IMG/VR virus record: IMGVR_UViG_3300013195_000003
Location: 1 to 64,000 of that record
Direction: 5' to 3' (one strand)
From: a virus
Length of the DNA stretch: 64,000 nucleotides
Shown: in pieces, positions 39,247 through 49,700 of the stretch
How positions within the stretch are numbered: position 1 is the stretch's first letter
Layout: each line of letters begins with the position of its first letter
Notes under the pieces: model-generated
What the model was told of the DNA's origin: nothing
Databases searched by the model: none
The model's input: only the letters and a program-made list of their open reading frames with translations
Translations under genes and position numbers: made by a program

Positions 39247-42155
39247 TGGCAAAGTATTACTCTGAAACGCAAGCATCCTGGACAGGAGTTCAAGTCGGCA
39301 CCATTTGTATGATGCCGAAGGACGATAATGGAGATTATTATGCTCCTGCAGGATGGCAGGAATGTAACGGTAGATCTCTGGATCCAAATGAATTTTATGC
39401 ACTGTATGAAATTATTGGTACCACGTACGGTGGTGATGCATCTGGTAGCACTTATGGTCAGCTCACTGGAACATTTAAGGTACCTGATTTAAGAGATAGA
39501 AAAGCTATTGGTACAGGTAGAATTAGACCAGAAGATGCTTCATCGCCACAATTAGAGGGTCATTTGGGTGGTCCGAGTGGTTATGGTACGAATGTATGTG
39601 GAACGTATGGCGGTAAAAACGTTATGCGTATCTCTGATGTTGCTAGTAGGGTTCAAGTTATTGGTAACCCTAGTATCACTCTAAATCCGACTAGTCCGAC
39701 ACTTAATACCAATTTGGTTGGAAATAGTTATCTACAAGTTGAGTCGGGATCTATTTCTAATTACACTGCACAAAATTATCCATCTCATACTCACGATCCT
39801 GGATTCACAGTTATTTCAACTCCTGGTTCAGGTAGTACCCACACTCTTGATAGAACTAGTCCTGGTGGTGGTAATACTGGAGTTAATTCAAACTCAAACA
39901 TACACAGCACATCAAATTGGCAAGATCTAGCGCAGGCAACAGCTGGGCACAGATCATTTACTAAGCAACCTCACTCGCACTGGATATCGTGGGATCCTAG
40001 TATTTGGCAAACTACTTCATATCATAGGTCTTTTGGTGATTCTATTGGTGCAGTTGCTGGCAACTCTCACTTGGGACAGACTTGGGAAGCTGAGCGCGGC
40101 GGTATTGAAGCGTGGAGAGCTAAATTTGTCAACGGAGACATCAACAATACTGGTCGATGTGGCGAAAATACTGGTGTTTGTACTATTCAAGCTAAGGCGA
40201 GTGGTGGATATGTTTCTTTGTCTACAGGCACTCAAACAGCAAATGCATCTCAAGTAAACTTCACTCTTGGTGTTACGGTTGGTCTGAATTCGGATCCTAC
40301 GATTCAACCAACTTATCAAGAAACAGCTTATATGATTTTCTTGGGCGTGAGTGCTACTGCATATACTGCTCCCCCACCGCCAGCTGATACTGGAGATAAC
40401 ATTCCTGGCGATTTTGGACCTTTAAACATCACTACTTCTACTGCATCTGGAACTGCATCGACATCTTTCCAGATTACAGATTGCGATGGTGTTTACAGTT
40501 TTAATATTATTGTAGAAAAAACTGGTGGAGCTGATGTGGGATCTACCCCAATTAACTTGCAGGGAACAGGTACTGCTACTAATAGTGGATATGTGGTCGG
40601 AGATACCGTTAATATGGTTCTTGAGGGTCCTGCTTTAGGCGGAGGAACTGCAAATTATACTATCAAAATTTATGATGGTACGGATTTGGTTAAAACTGGA
40701 TATGCTAATGTGACATATGCAGTTGCACCAGATGTTACTATCAGTGCACTCCCTGCTCTTGTTGAGCCTGGTAGTACTACACAGATTACTTTCTCTTCTC
40801 CTGGTGCGACAACTCTTGTCAGCTCTAACTTTGGAGCTACTGTTGCGACAGGTGAAACTGTTACTGTAACTCCAACTTCCAATACTACCACGTATACTGT
40901 TACTGTTAGTAATCCATATGGAAGTAATACTGCAACTGTTGATGTTCTTTTGAATGTTGGATCTCCACCAACTATTGCGTTGACAGCAACACCTTCTACA
41001 ATTGATTATGGTGGCACTACACGTATTCAATATGTTTCGCCAGATGCTACAGCTTTTGTTTCTTCTAACATTCCTGGTGTAGGATCGTCGAATATCCTCG
41101 AAGGTATCTATGATGTACCAGCTGGTACACTTACTGCAGATACCACATATAATGTGACCCTGAGTAATGCAAATGGAAGCACTACAGAAGAGGTTACAGT
41201 TACTGTTAATGCGCTTCCTTTACCAACAGTAACAATTACCTCAGATGTTACTGCTATCAATGTTGGCGCTGATCCTGGTGCTTCTATAGTGGTTGATATT
41301 AGTGGTGCTGATAGTGTTACCTATTCATCTTCTCCTGCATTTGCTGGATGGGATAATTTGTCTTCGACCACTTATACAAGCACGGCAGTATCACCACCTA
41401 CAACTACAACATTTACTGTTGCTGCTACAAATGCCTCAGGAACTACAACAGAGTATGTTGAGATTAGTGTGCAGCAAGCTCCTACTATCGTATTGTCTGC
41501 TACTCCTGCTGTTCTTGAGATTGGTACTGGTGCAACAAACCCCGTGTCTAGTTCTACATTGACCTGGACATCTACAGATGCCACTACTGTTGTTAGTAGT
41601 AATTTCGGTGCATCGACTGTTAGCGGTACAACCACAGTTTCGCCAACAGATACTACAACTTATGAAATTGAAGTGTCTGGTCCTGCACAACCTAATGCCG
41701 ATGCTAGTGTTATAGTTACTGTGAACTGTACTACTGGTACAGGTACAACTTCTGCAGGTTATGGCGATACATTCTACGGTTATCTGTTGTATAATGATGG
41801 AACGAAGAACGCATTTAATAATGGAAACAATCGTTACTTCGTTAGTGCTACCAATTCTTCGTATGCAAACACCACAGCTGTTGGTACATATACATACGGT
41901 CAAATTGGTACACAGATTATCACTAGTTTTGAGGCTATTCTTGACAGAAGACCTGAAGATGTTGCCTTCGATGGTTGGATGAATAGCTTTATCAATAACT
42001 TCGGTACCACATATAGCAACTTGACAGATCTGAACACTGCGATCTATAATGATGCTAATGGTATCGGAGTTGGTACCAGCAATGAAATTGCACTGAGAGC
42101 ATCGTACGGTGGTCTTGCAGGCAACTACAATGAATGTGATGTATTAATTGTCTAA
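39246..42155 (+). CDS. tail-collar protein 3 with Ig-like array and DUF-like C-terminus
   Basis: 969 residues. Collar domain at about 15-110 (VQVGTICMMPKDDNGDYYAP, GTFKVPDLRDRKAIGTG). A tip region follows to about 390, then about four Ig-like repeats (about 480-830) with the recurring TTLVSSNFGATVATGETVTV, TAFVSSNIPG, TTVVSSNFGA patterns and closing strands TTTYTVTVSN. The last ~130 residues (YFVSATNSSYANTTAVGTYT, ITSFEAILDRRPEDVAFDGW) resemble a DUF4214-type C-terminal region. Displayed Ig arrays on phage tails are thought to help adsorption. Directly followed by an oxygenase. Confidence 0.78.
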   Translation: MAKYYSETQASWTGVQVGTICMMPKDDNGDYYAPAGWQECNGRSLDPNEFYALYEIIGTTYGGDASGSTYGQLTGTFKVPDLRDRKAIGTGRIRPEDASSPQLEGHLGGPSGYGTNVCGTYGGKNVMRISDVASRVQVIGNPSITLNPTSPTLNTNLVGNSYLQVESGSISNYTAQNYPSHTHDPGFTVISTPGSGSTHTLDRTSPGGGNTGVNSNSNIHSTSNWQDLAQATAGHRSFTKQPHSHWISWDPSIWQTTSYHRSFGDSIGAVAGNSHLGQTWEAERGGIEAWRAKFVNGDINNTGRCGENTGVCTIQAKASGGYVSLSTGTQTANASQVNFTLGVTVGLNSDPTIQPTYQETAYMIFLGVSATAYTAPPPPADTGDNIPGDFGPLNITTSTASGTASTSFQITDCDGVYSFNIIVEKTGGADVGSTPINLQGTGTATNSGYVVGDTVNMVLEGPALGGGTANYTIKIYDGTDLVKTGYANVTYAVAPDVTISALPALVEPGSTTQITFSSPGATTLVSSNFGATVATGETVTVTPTSNTTTYTVTVSNPYGSNTATVDVLLNVGSPPTIALTATPSTIDYGGTTRIQYVSPDATAFVSSNIPGVGSSNILEGIYDVPAGTLTADTTYNVTLSNANGSTTEEVTVTVNALPLPTVTITSDVTAINVGADPGASIVVDISGADSVTYSSSPAFAGWDNLSSTTYTSTAVSPPTTTTFTVAATNASGTTTEYVEISVQQAPTIVLSATPAVLEIGTGATNPVSSSTLTWTSTDATTVVSSNFGASTVSGTTTVSPTDTTTYEIEVSGPAQPNADASVIVTVNCTTGTGTTSAGYGDTFYGYLLYNDGTKNAFNNGNNRYFVSATNSSYANTTAVGTYTYGQIGTQIITSFEAILDRRPEDVAFDGWMNSFINNFGTTYSNLTDLNTAIYNDANGIGVGTSNEIALRASYGGLAGNYNECDVLIV

Positions 42156-42806
42156 ATGAAACCTATTACACCTATTCGTCCTGCTGAGCTGATGCTTGAC
42201 GGGAATTTGACTAAATCAAACTTTGACGACTTCATTGGTGTTTGGGAAGGGTTTATGCCCAAAGCAGAATGCCAAAAATATATTAACTGGTTTGAAAATC
42301 TAGAGAGTAACTCTTGTGTCGTTCAACCTGGAATGGATCCTGGCGAAGTTGCCGATGGTAGATTCCAGTTTGAAATTGGTGGACTAGGGAGACTCGATAA
42401 GCAAACTTTAATTACACATCAAAACCCTGAACTGCAGCAGTGTTGCAATCAATATTTGATGTCAACCCTCGAACACTATATCTCTGAGTTTCCCCAGCTT
42501 GCGAATCAGTCATTGATTAGTAGCTGCATAAAAATGCAGAAGACTGAAGAAGGTGGTGGTTATCACGTCTGGCATTTTGAAGCAATGGGTCTCGATCATT
42601 CATCACGTTGTTTGGTTTGGGCGATTTATCTGAATGATGATTATGAAGGCGGCGAGACTGAGTTTTTGATGCAGAAACGTCGTGTAAATCCTCCCGCAGG
42701 AACTGTAGTTATTTGGCCAGCTGGGTTTACACACCCACACAGAGGAAACACGGTATTAAAAGGCAATAAATATATTTTGACTGGTTGGTATTATCACAAC
42801 TCGTAA
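42156..42806 (+). CDS. 2OG-Fe(II) oxygenase, His-x-Glu type
   Basis: 216 residues. The iron site reads YHVWHFEAMG, giving His140-x-Glu142 in place of the usual His-x-Asp, GGETEFLMQK follows, and PPAGTVVIWPAGFTHPHRGN supplies the distal His193 and nearby Arg. Related proteins in phage and bacterial prolyl-hydroxylase-like families have this arrangement. It directly follows the Ig-bearing collar gene (TAAATG). Substrate unknown; tail proteins or host factors are possible (inference). Confidence 0.78.
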   Translation: MKPITPIRPAELMLDGNLTKSNFDDFIGVWEGFMPKAECQKYINWFENLESNSCVVQPGMDPGEVADGRFQFEIGGLGRLDKQTLITHQNPELQQCCNQYLMSTLEHYISEFPQLANQSLISSCIKMQKTEEGGGYHVWHFEAMGLDHSSRCLVWAIYLNDDYEGGETEFLMQKRRVNPPAGTVVIWPAGFTHPHRGNTVLKGNKYILTGWYYHNS

Positions 42807-42807
42807 A

Positions 42808-43458
42808 ATGGCAAGAGATTTCGCAAAAGCTGACGTAGTTATTAACAATGTTCAAAAGGTGATTGGTACCTACCACGCTCCTTATGGAACTACTCTGTTC
42901 TTCCCGATTGAAGAGGAAGAGTACAATACATTAGTGGCACCTTTGCTGGTTGGTATTTGGGATGTTCCCAATGTTGATCAGCTTGAGATGTTTTATTATT
43001 GGAAATCTAGTGATGATGGTGATGGTGTAATTGAACCATCTTTTTACATCTCCGAAAACACGGAGCTCACTGATGAGATTCCTAGGAACTATAATAAGAC
43101 ACCTAACAATGGTGGTCCTAGTAGAGAAGAAGGCGATAAAATTTACAATGCTCTTAGAACAAGATTAGAGCAACTTAAAACTGAATATGAAGCAGCAGAA
43201 GCAGCCAAAATAGAGAATACTTGGAAGGAATGGAGTTATCGTGAGGATGGCACACCTTTAAATATCAAATCTCTGAAGTCTGGAAGAACTACACGTTTAA
43301 ATGATTCTGACTGGACACAGATGCCAGATTCTCCTCTCTCCGAAGATGCTAAGACAGCTTGGGCGGCATATCGTCAAGAACTGAGAGACCTTCCTGCAGC
43401 ACAAGCTGATCCTTACGACCCTGATAATTTCACTGGTTGGCCAACTAGACCTTCTTGA
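42808..43458 (+). CDS. tail fibre assembly chaperone-like protein
   Basis: 216 residues. The C-terminal third matches the phage tail assembly chaperone family (PF16778-like): ending in TRLNDSDWTQMPDSPLSED, then WAAYRQELRDLPAAQADPYD and FTGWPTRPS. The N-terminal ~100 residues are unique, with a hydrophobic/aromatic stretch (EMFYYWKSSDD). Such proteins fold and trimerise fibre proteins. It lies among fibre genes, 1 base after the oxygenase stop, and is expressed with them. Confidence 0.7.
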   Translation: MARDFAKADVVINNVQKVIGTYHAPYGTTLFFPIEEEEYNTLVAPLLVGIWDVPNVDQLEMFYYWKSSDDGDGVIEPSFYISENTELTDEIPRNYNKTPNNGGPSREEGDKIYNALRTRLEQLKTEYEAAEAAKIENTWKEWSYREDGTPLNIKSLKSGRTTRLNDSDWTQMPDSPLSEDAKTAWAAYRQELRDLPAAQADPYDPDNFTGWPTRPS

Positions 43459-43461
43459 TTT

Positions 43462-44136
43462 ATGTTTTATCGTTATGAACTTCTGAATCACGTCAAAGTA
43501 AATCATATAACAAATGTATTTGACACTAGTATTTGGGAAGATGGATCGAAATCTGGTAGTAAAGACAAAAAACTGAAAAATAATCGCCAGCTTTGTAGAG
43601 ACTCTGCCTTAGCGTGCTGGAGAATATTTGAAGAAGATTTTGATAATCATCCAATAGTTTATGCATCTTTAGCTACTTCTGCATACACATTGCCACACTT
43701 TTGTAAGTATGGTATCGGATGCCATTACGATTGGCACGTCGATCACACTCATATGGGCGATGGAATCGGAATACGAGCTGATGTTAGTACGACGGTATTT
43801 CTTAATGACCCTGTAGAATATGAAGGTGGGGTGTTAGAGCTTAAATTTGGAACGGAAACTCTAGAAATTAAATTGCCAGCTGGATGGGCGTTTAGTTATC
43901 CTACTGGAATAAAACACAGGGTTACGCCTATTACATCTGGAGAGAGAAGAGTAGCAGTATTGTGGTCTCAGTCACGATTCAAAGAACCTATGGATCGTAT
44001 GGCATATGCAAATATTAGAGAAACATCATTAAAATATAATATTACCAGTCCAGACCATCCTGGTTGGGAGTTGCAAAATGCCCTGGACAATGCCGAAATG
44101 CATTTACTTAGAACTAAAGGCGATCTGAGATCATAA
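43462..44136 (+). CDS. PKHD-type 2OG-Fe(II) hydroxylase
   Basis: 224 residues. Full PiuC/YbiX-like set: YGIGCHYDWHVDHTHMGDG gives His92-x-Asp94, then TTVFLNDPVEYEGGVLELKF, the distal His152 in TGIKHRVTPITSGER, and Arg163 in RRVAVLWSQSRF for 2-oxoglutarate. YbiX/PKHD-type enzymes are oxidoreductases of unknown substrate; cyanophages carry several. Length is near the ~225 residues of bacterial PKHD hydroxylases. Ends at the late box for the protease gene. Confidence 0.88.
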   Translation: MFYRYELLNHVKVNHITNVFDTSIWEDGSKSGSKDKKLKNNRQLCRDSALACWRIFEEDFDNHPIVYASLATSAYTLPHFCKYGIGCHYDWHVDHTHMGDGIGIRADVSTTVFLNDPVEYEGGVLELKFGTETLEIKLPAGWAFSYPTGIKHRVTPITSGERRVAVLWSQSRFKEPMDRMAYANIRETSLKYNITSPDHPGWELQNALDNAEMHLLRTKGDLRS

Positions 44137-44139
44137 ATA
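44133..44139 (+). promoter_or_regulatory. late promoter box
   Basis: CATAAATA with ATAAATA at 44133-44139, 35 bases before the subtilase ATG at 44174. It overlaps the preceding stop. Confidence 0.6.
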
Positions 44140-44173
44140 ACCTTCAGGGAAAGTACTGTATTCAATTCGTGCA

Positions 44174-46795
44174 ATGAGCAATAGAATTATTGCGAGAATT
44201 TCTAAGGAAAATCAAGCTGGCGCTGTTATCGAAAGAGCAAAACAGCGTTTTACTTCACTAAAAAACACCGAAGACTTGAGTAGAGTCAAGACGGTGTTTC
44301 TTGACTTCGATTCAAAAGATGATAATTTCATCAATATACTGAAGGGAGACGAATTCCCTGAGGTCATTGGTGCTCTGTGGGATCGAGAAACTTTTATTGG
44401 TGGAGTCGAAACTCTAGAGGAACAAGTCAGTCCTGAAGGTGATGTTGTAGGAATTTTTAATTCTTTCGATAGACAAGCTGCAGCTGTTGCGGCATCTACT
44501 GAGGAAGATTCTGTTAACCTTATTGCACAGCAAATTAAACCCTCTGATTATGGTAATGTAATCCCGTATACTGTTGGTGCTGGCACTACATACTCAGTTA
44601 CTGCAACTATTACCAATACTTCTAACGGTCCTAAATTTTACATTAATGGTAGTTTTGAGGCACCTGATCTCACTTTCCTTTTTCCTGGTCACGAATTAAT
44701 TATTAATGTTGCTGATAATAGCAACTTCGGATATACACTTGCTTTTTCCGAAACACCTGATGGTACACATAATGGTGGTACTGAGTATAATGTTGGTGTA
44801 TCTAGAACCAACACTCCTGGTACAACTAATGCCGAAGTTCGTTTAGCAGTTTCGCAAACAACTCCTAAGCAGCTTTACATCTACGCCCAAGAGACTCCGC
44901 GAGTGGGTCTGCGTGGTGGCGGATTCTTGAATGCTACCGATCACGGTAAAGTTGCAATGTTTAGTAAGTGGTACTTAGCACGTATCACACAACAGCAGAA
45001 TGGATTGGATTATGGTCTGTTCTCTTACACTGAGCACGGTGACGGTGTTGACTGCTATATTATTGACTCTGGTGTCCGTGGTGCATCACGTCCTACATCT
45101 GCAACAGGTGCTAACCTTCACCCTGAATTGTTCCACCCTGATTATGCAAGTGATCTGAATGATATTTCTAATCAGAACGAATATAGAGTATACGAAGTTC
45201 CTGGGTATAACTCTGGTTACACTGTTAATGGTGAGGCAGACTCTAACGAAGATGACAATGGTCACGGCACAGAGTGCGCCATTATGGTTGGTGGTTTGCA
45301 ACACGGTGTTGCACGTAAGACTAGATTTTATGCTCTGAAAACTCAGGGCAGTAATGGTAGTGGACTGTTGTCCAGCTATGTGTTTGCAATCCTTGCAATC
45401 ATTAATCACAATGATCCGAACCATCCTAACTGGAAAGGTAACAACAGACCTGCTGTGGTGAACGCATCTGTTGGCGTTAATCTTCCTTCAGAGGTTTCTC
45501 CTTTCGTTCCTCAAAACGAACCTGGATTTGATAGTGGTCCATATGAAGCTGATACAGCGATGGATGACTATGAAAATCTTGCTGTAGAGAACGGTATTGT
45601 ATACGTTCGCTCTGCAGGTAACGGTTTTGGTTATAACTTCGCTTACGGTGGTTTCCAAGCTAAGTTCAACCCTGGTCCCCGTACTGCTGGTCCTCAGGAC
45701 TACAGATATAATATGGAGGGTATCAGCGATAAGATTTCTGTCGGTGCTACTGCCTTCGATAATACATTCTCTGGTTTCTCGAACTATGGTCAGGGCGTTA
45801 CTACCAGTGCGCCTGGTGAATCTATCTACTGCCCACATTACTACTGGAACACTAACACTCAGTACAGCTCTGTCACCAGTACTTTCTATGCATACATTAG
45901 AGGTACTTCATTCTCTGGTCCTTTGACTGCTGGTGTTGTTTGTCAGTTCCTTGGTAAGAAAGGTTATCAGAACAGAACAACCTATGAAGGTAAGTCTGTC
46001 CCTAAGCTTGCTAAAGAATGGCTTCGTAGAAGTGTTGATTGGGATTATGAAAGAGATCAGTCACCTGTTGGCGAAGAGTACGGTGGTGGTAGTGTCAATT
46101 TGTATCCTACTGATGACATCGATGAGATTACTCTTGACGGTGTTAATACCTTTATTAATGTTCAGGCTGGTAGTAATGAAGTTACGATTGGTCTTGGTAG
46201 CGAATTTAGTCGCTTCAATCCTGTTTTGGGTGATAAGATCCAGTTCCGTATTCCTGAAGCAATTCCTTCTACGGATGTCATCACCGATATTTGGGTTACC
46301 AGTGATGGATCTCCAACATCAGCATATTATCAATCTGGTGGTCTGTTGAACGTTGTCACTGATAACGATCCTTCTCCTGGTCTTGCTGGTACATTCCCTT
46401 CTGGTGGTACGACTGGTTATGTTTCCACATTGTCTATTCAGAATCAAGGTTCTGGATATACAGTCGTTCCTTCAGTTTCGCTGAATGGTGGCGGTGGTGT
46501 TGGTGCTACAGCAACAGCTGACATTACATTAACTGGTGGTAACGTTACCAGTATTAACGTTGATCAGTCTGGTTCTGGATATACTTCGGCACCTACAGTT
46601 GCAATTGTCGGTGATGGTCAAGGTGCAACAGCTGAAGCTACTATCGCATTGACTGGTGGTGGTGTTGATAGTGTTACTGTTACTAATGGTGGTTCTGGTT
46701 ATAACCCTCTGAACTTGCCTGCTGTTACATTTACTGGCGGTGGGGGGAGGGATGCTACTGCAACAGCAACAGTTGTTGGTGGTATTTTTACTTAA
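44174..46795 (+). CDS. virion-type subtilisin-family serine protease (first part of a broken giant gene)
   Basis: 873 residues up to an in-frame TAA. Complete S8 catalytic set: Asp298 in DCYIIDSGV, His364 in DDNGHGTECA, oxyanion Asn483 in VRSAGNGF, Ser579 in RGTSFSGPLTAG. The first ~100 residues (IIARISKENQAGAVIERAKQ) could be a propeptide, followed by one cupredoxin-like beta domain without metal ligands (about 135-240). After the protease come Gly-rich repeats (GSGYTVVPSVSLNGGGGVGA, GSGYTSAPTVAIVGDGQG, GSGYNPLNLPAVTF). The stop at 46793-46795 falls in such a repeat where the next copy reads GAA. A late box precedes it. It is likely the N-terminal part of one gene with 46740-53957. Confidence 0.85.
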   Translation: MSNRIIARISKENQAGAVIERAKQRFTSLKNTEDLSRVKTVFLDFDSKDDNFINILKGDEFPEVIGALWDRETFIGGVETLEEQVSPEGDVVGIFNSFDRQAAAVAASTEEDSVNLIAQQIKPSDYGNVIPYTVGAGTTYSVTATITNTSNGPKFYINGSFEAPDLTFLFPGHELIINVADNSNFGYTLAFSETPDGTHNGGTEYNVGVSRTNTPGTTNAEVRLAVSQTTPKQLYIYAQETPRVGLRGGGFLNATDHGKVAMFSKWYLARITQQQNGLDYGLFSYTEHGDGVDCYIIDSGVRGASRPTSATGANLHPELFHPDYASDLNDISNQNEYRVYEVPGYNSGYTVNGEADSNEDDNGHGTECAIMVGGLQHGVARKTRFYALKTQGSNGSGLLSSYVFAILAIINHNDPNHPNWKGNNRPAVVNASVGVNLPSEVSPFVPQNEPGFDSGPYEADTAMDDYENLAVENGIVYVRSAGNGFGYNFAYGGFQAKFNPGPRTAGPQDYRYNMEGISDKISVGATAFDNTFSGFSNYGQGVTTSAPGESIYCPHYYWNTNTQYSSVTSTFYAYIRGTSFSGPLTAGVVCQFLGKKGYQNRTTYEGKSVPKLAKEWLRRSVDWDYERDQSPVGEEYGGGSVNLYPTDDIDEITLDGVNTFINVQAGSNEVTIGLGSEFSRFNPVLGDKIQFRIPEAIPSTDVITDIWVTSDGSPTSAYYQSGGLLNVVTDNDPSPGLAGTFPSGGTTGYVSTLSIQNQGSGYTVVPSVSLNGGGGVGATATADITLTGGNVTSINVDQSGSGYTSAPTVAIVGDGQGATAEATIALTGGGVDSVTVTNGGSGYNPLNLPAVTFTGGGGRDATATATVVGGIFT

Positions 46796-49700
46796 ATTAC
46801 TATCAACAATCCTGGTTCTGGGTATTCTGAGGGACCTACAGGGTAGTGATGCTACTGCAACAGCAACAGTTGTTGATGGTATTATTACTGAAATTACTAT
46901 CAACAATCCTGGTTCTGGATATTCTGAGGCACCTACAGTTGGTATTGCACAATCTGCTCCTCCGAATCAGGGTAACGTTGTACACGCACCTGATAGTGAA
47001 TTTGTATCGGGTGGCGGATCTACAACCTCTGCCTCGCTGAATCAAACCACTCGTCTTCTGACTGTGGTTGCTGATAACTTACCTCAACCTGCACTGTATG
47101 GTGCTTTCCCGAATCCTAATAATAGCAATGCTATTACGGGTCAGTCTTATAACCATACTTGGGTCTATCGTGGCGGTAGAAACATTAGTGACGAGACTCC
47201 TACAGCAACAACTGATCAGGATTCTATTGGTATGGCTCTGAATGGTATTCAGCTCCGTCATTATTCGCACGGTCTTAATACTGACCTGCCTGATGGCACT
47301 GGTTGCCCGACTGGTTATACCTTCAATAAGATCTATAATTCCGCAGCTTTTGGTGCTGATAATGGTAGTGGTGTGACAGATTCTTCTGGTGTCTATCACT
47401 ATACCACTGGCAACTTCCTCGTCAATAGTTGGAAAGGTTCTAGTACAACCTATACTGTTACTGTCAGTGATCCTGGATCTGGTAATAAGTATTACTTAAA
47501 TGGTGGATTAACACCGAACATTATTCTGACTGAGGGTAACACATACTACTTTGATCAAAGTGATGCATCCAATGGTGGTTATCCTTTCAGAGTTTCTGCA
47601 ACACAAGATGGCGTTCATACACAAGGTGGTGTAGCTTACGAAATTGGTGTTCGTTATCAGGGCACTCCTGGTGATGGTCAACCTGGCACTGGTTTATATC
47701 TGCAAGTTCAACCTGATGCTCCTAACCTTTTCTACTATTGTTCATTGTATAGTGGTTACGGAAATGCTGCATCGGTTACTACAACTAATAACACAGCTGC
47801 ACTGCCCTCTCACACGACATCTGATATTATTAATGCTACCCATCACTCTCCTGTGATTGGTTATGCATATGATGGATATCCAATTTATGGTCCTATTGGT
47901 TATGCAAGTCCTGGTTCTCCGACCACACTTGCAAGAATGCAATCTTCTTATGGTTTGAAGACGCAGCGCGATGGTCAGCAATATGCTGGTTCTACTTATA
48001 ACTGGAACGTTACTACTGATGATAACTTAGATTATGATTTTACTGGGGAATCTAGTGGTACTGATGTTGCAATCACTGCTAACATCGGTGATAACCTTGT
48101 GTTCAACGTCAATGCTTCTTACACCACTGGTGGTGGCGGCGGTAGCACACCGAATACCTACAACTTAGTTGTTACTGCATCTAGCTTCAGTGATTATACA
48201 GTTTCTGGTTCCGACAGAACTGGTAACATCAATGGTTCTGACCCTGCATTGACATTCTACGAAGGTGATACTATCAACTTCACGGTGTCTGCATCTGGTC
48301 ACCCGTTCTACCTGAAGACACAAGCTGGTACTGGTACTGGCAACCAGATCTCTGGTGTTACTAACCAAGGTACTGAGTCTGGTACTGTTTCTTGGACTCC
48401 TGGTGCTGGTTCTGCTGGTACTTACTACTACCAGTGTGAGTATCACAGTAGTATGGTCGGTACGATCACTATCCAGTCTTCTGGTGGTGGCGGTGGTACA
48501 ACTGTGACCCACCCGATGTGGATCCAGACAGTTCCTGCTCCTTACAACCCGACTCAGGTTGTTGGTGCTGTGACTAACAATGGTAGTCACAATGCTACTA
48601 TTCTGTGGAACACAACAACTGCTGCAGCTGGTACTTACTACTATGTGTCTGAGAATGCTCAGGCAATGACGGGTACGATTACATTGTCCGAACCTGTTGG
48701 TTATGCACCATCTACGACTGCATATCCTATGGGATCATTCGTGGAAGATTACGAATATGTTGGAAATGGTACTCTAGATCGCCGCAATGGTAGATTCTGC
48801 GTAACTCCTGAATTCCCAGGTGGTACTTATGCATACTTTATGACATTTGATGCATCTGCTAATCCGCAGTTCCCATATCTTTTAGGCGATCAATACTATG
48901 GTACAGCAGTAACTGAGTCTGATACTGCACCTCAAAACCCACTGTTTGAACAACCTGCATCAGGTAGTTGTACAATTGGTACCCAGATTGGTGTGGTGGA
49001 TGCTGTTAATGTTATTGAACAAGGTGTTGGTTATACATACGCCAATATCGAGTTTAGTGGTGGCGGCGGCGTTGGTGCACAAGCATCATCTAATATCTCG
49101 GTGCTGGATGGTTATGTGTCTGGTCTGACATTGGTTGATCAAGGTACAGATTATACATCTGCTCCTACTGTTGATATCGATCCTCCAAACGTTGGTGGTG
49201 GTACTCAGGCAACAGGTGTTGCACAGATTGCCATTACTGCTGGTAACCCGAATAGTATCGACAAGCAAAGCTTCAACCAGAACTTTAATTGGAGAGGTGG
49301 TACAAACTATGCTACAGATACTATTGAAGCGAAACCACTGCGCAGTGTAAATCCCTTCGCTATTTCTAGCACGGGCGCATTTATTTACCATTATTCTTAT
49401 GAGAGTGGTCCTACTCCTGGTTGGACATACAATGCTGTTACTAACGGTAACCTTGTAGGCGAAGATGCTTACGGTGGTTTCCCCAACACTAGTAATGTTT
49501 ATGGATACAACTCTAGTAAGCTGTTAGGTGCATATGGTTCTGTTGCAATTGCAGGTTCTAATTATCTCTCTAGTTCTTATTTTGATCTCGGATATCGCAC
49601 CGTCAATTATCTTGTCACTACCGCTGTAAAGACTGAAACCAGTCCTTACTACAACCAAGGTGGTACTCATCAGTATATGCTCCGTGGTGATACGTTTACT

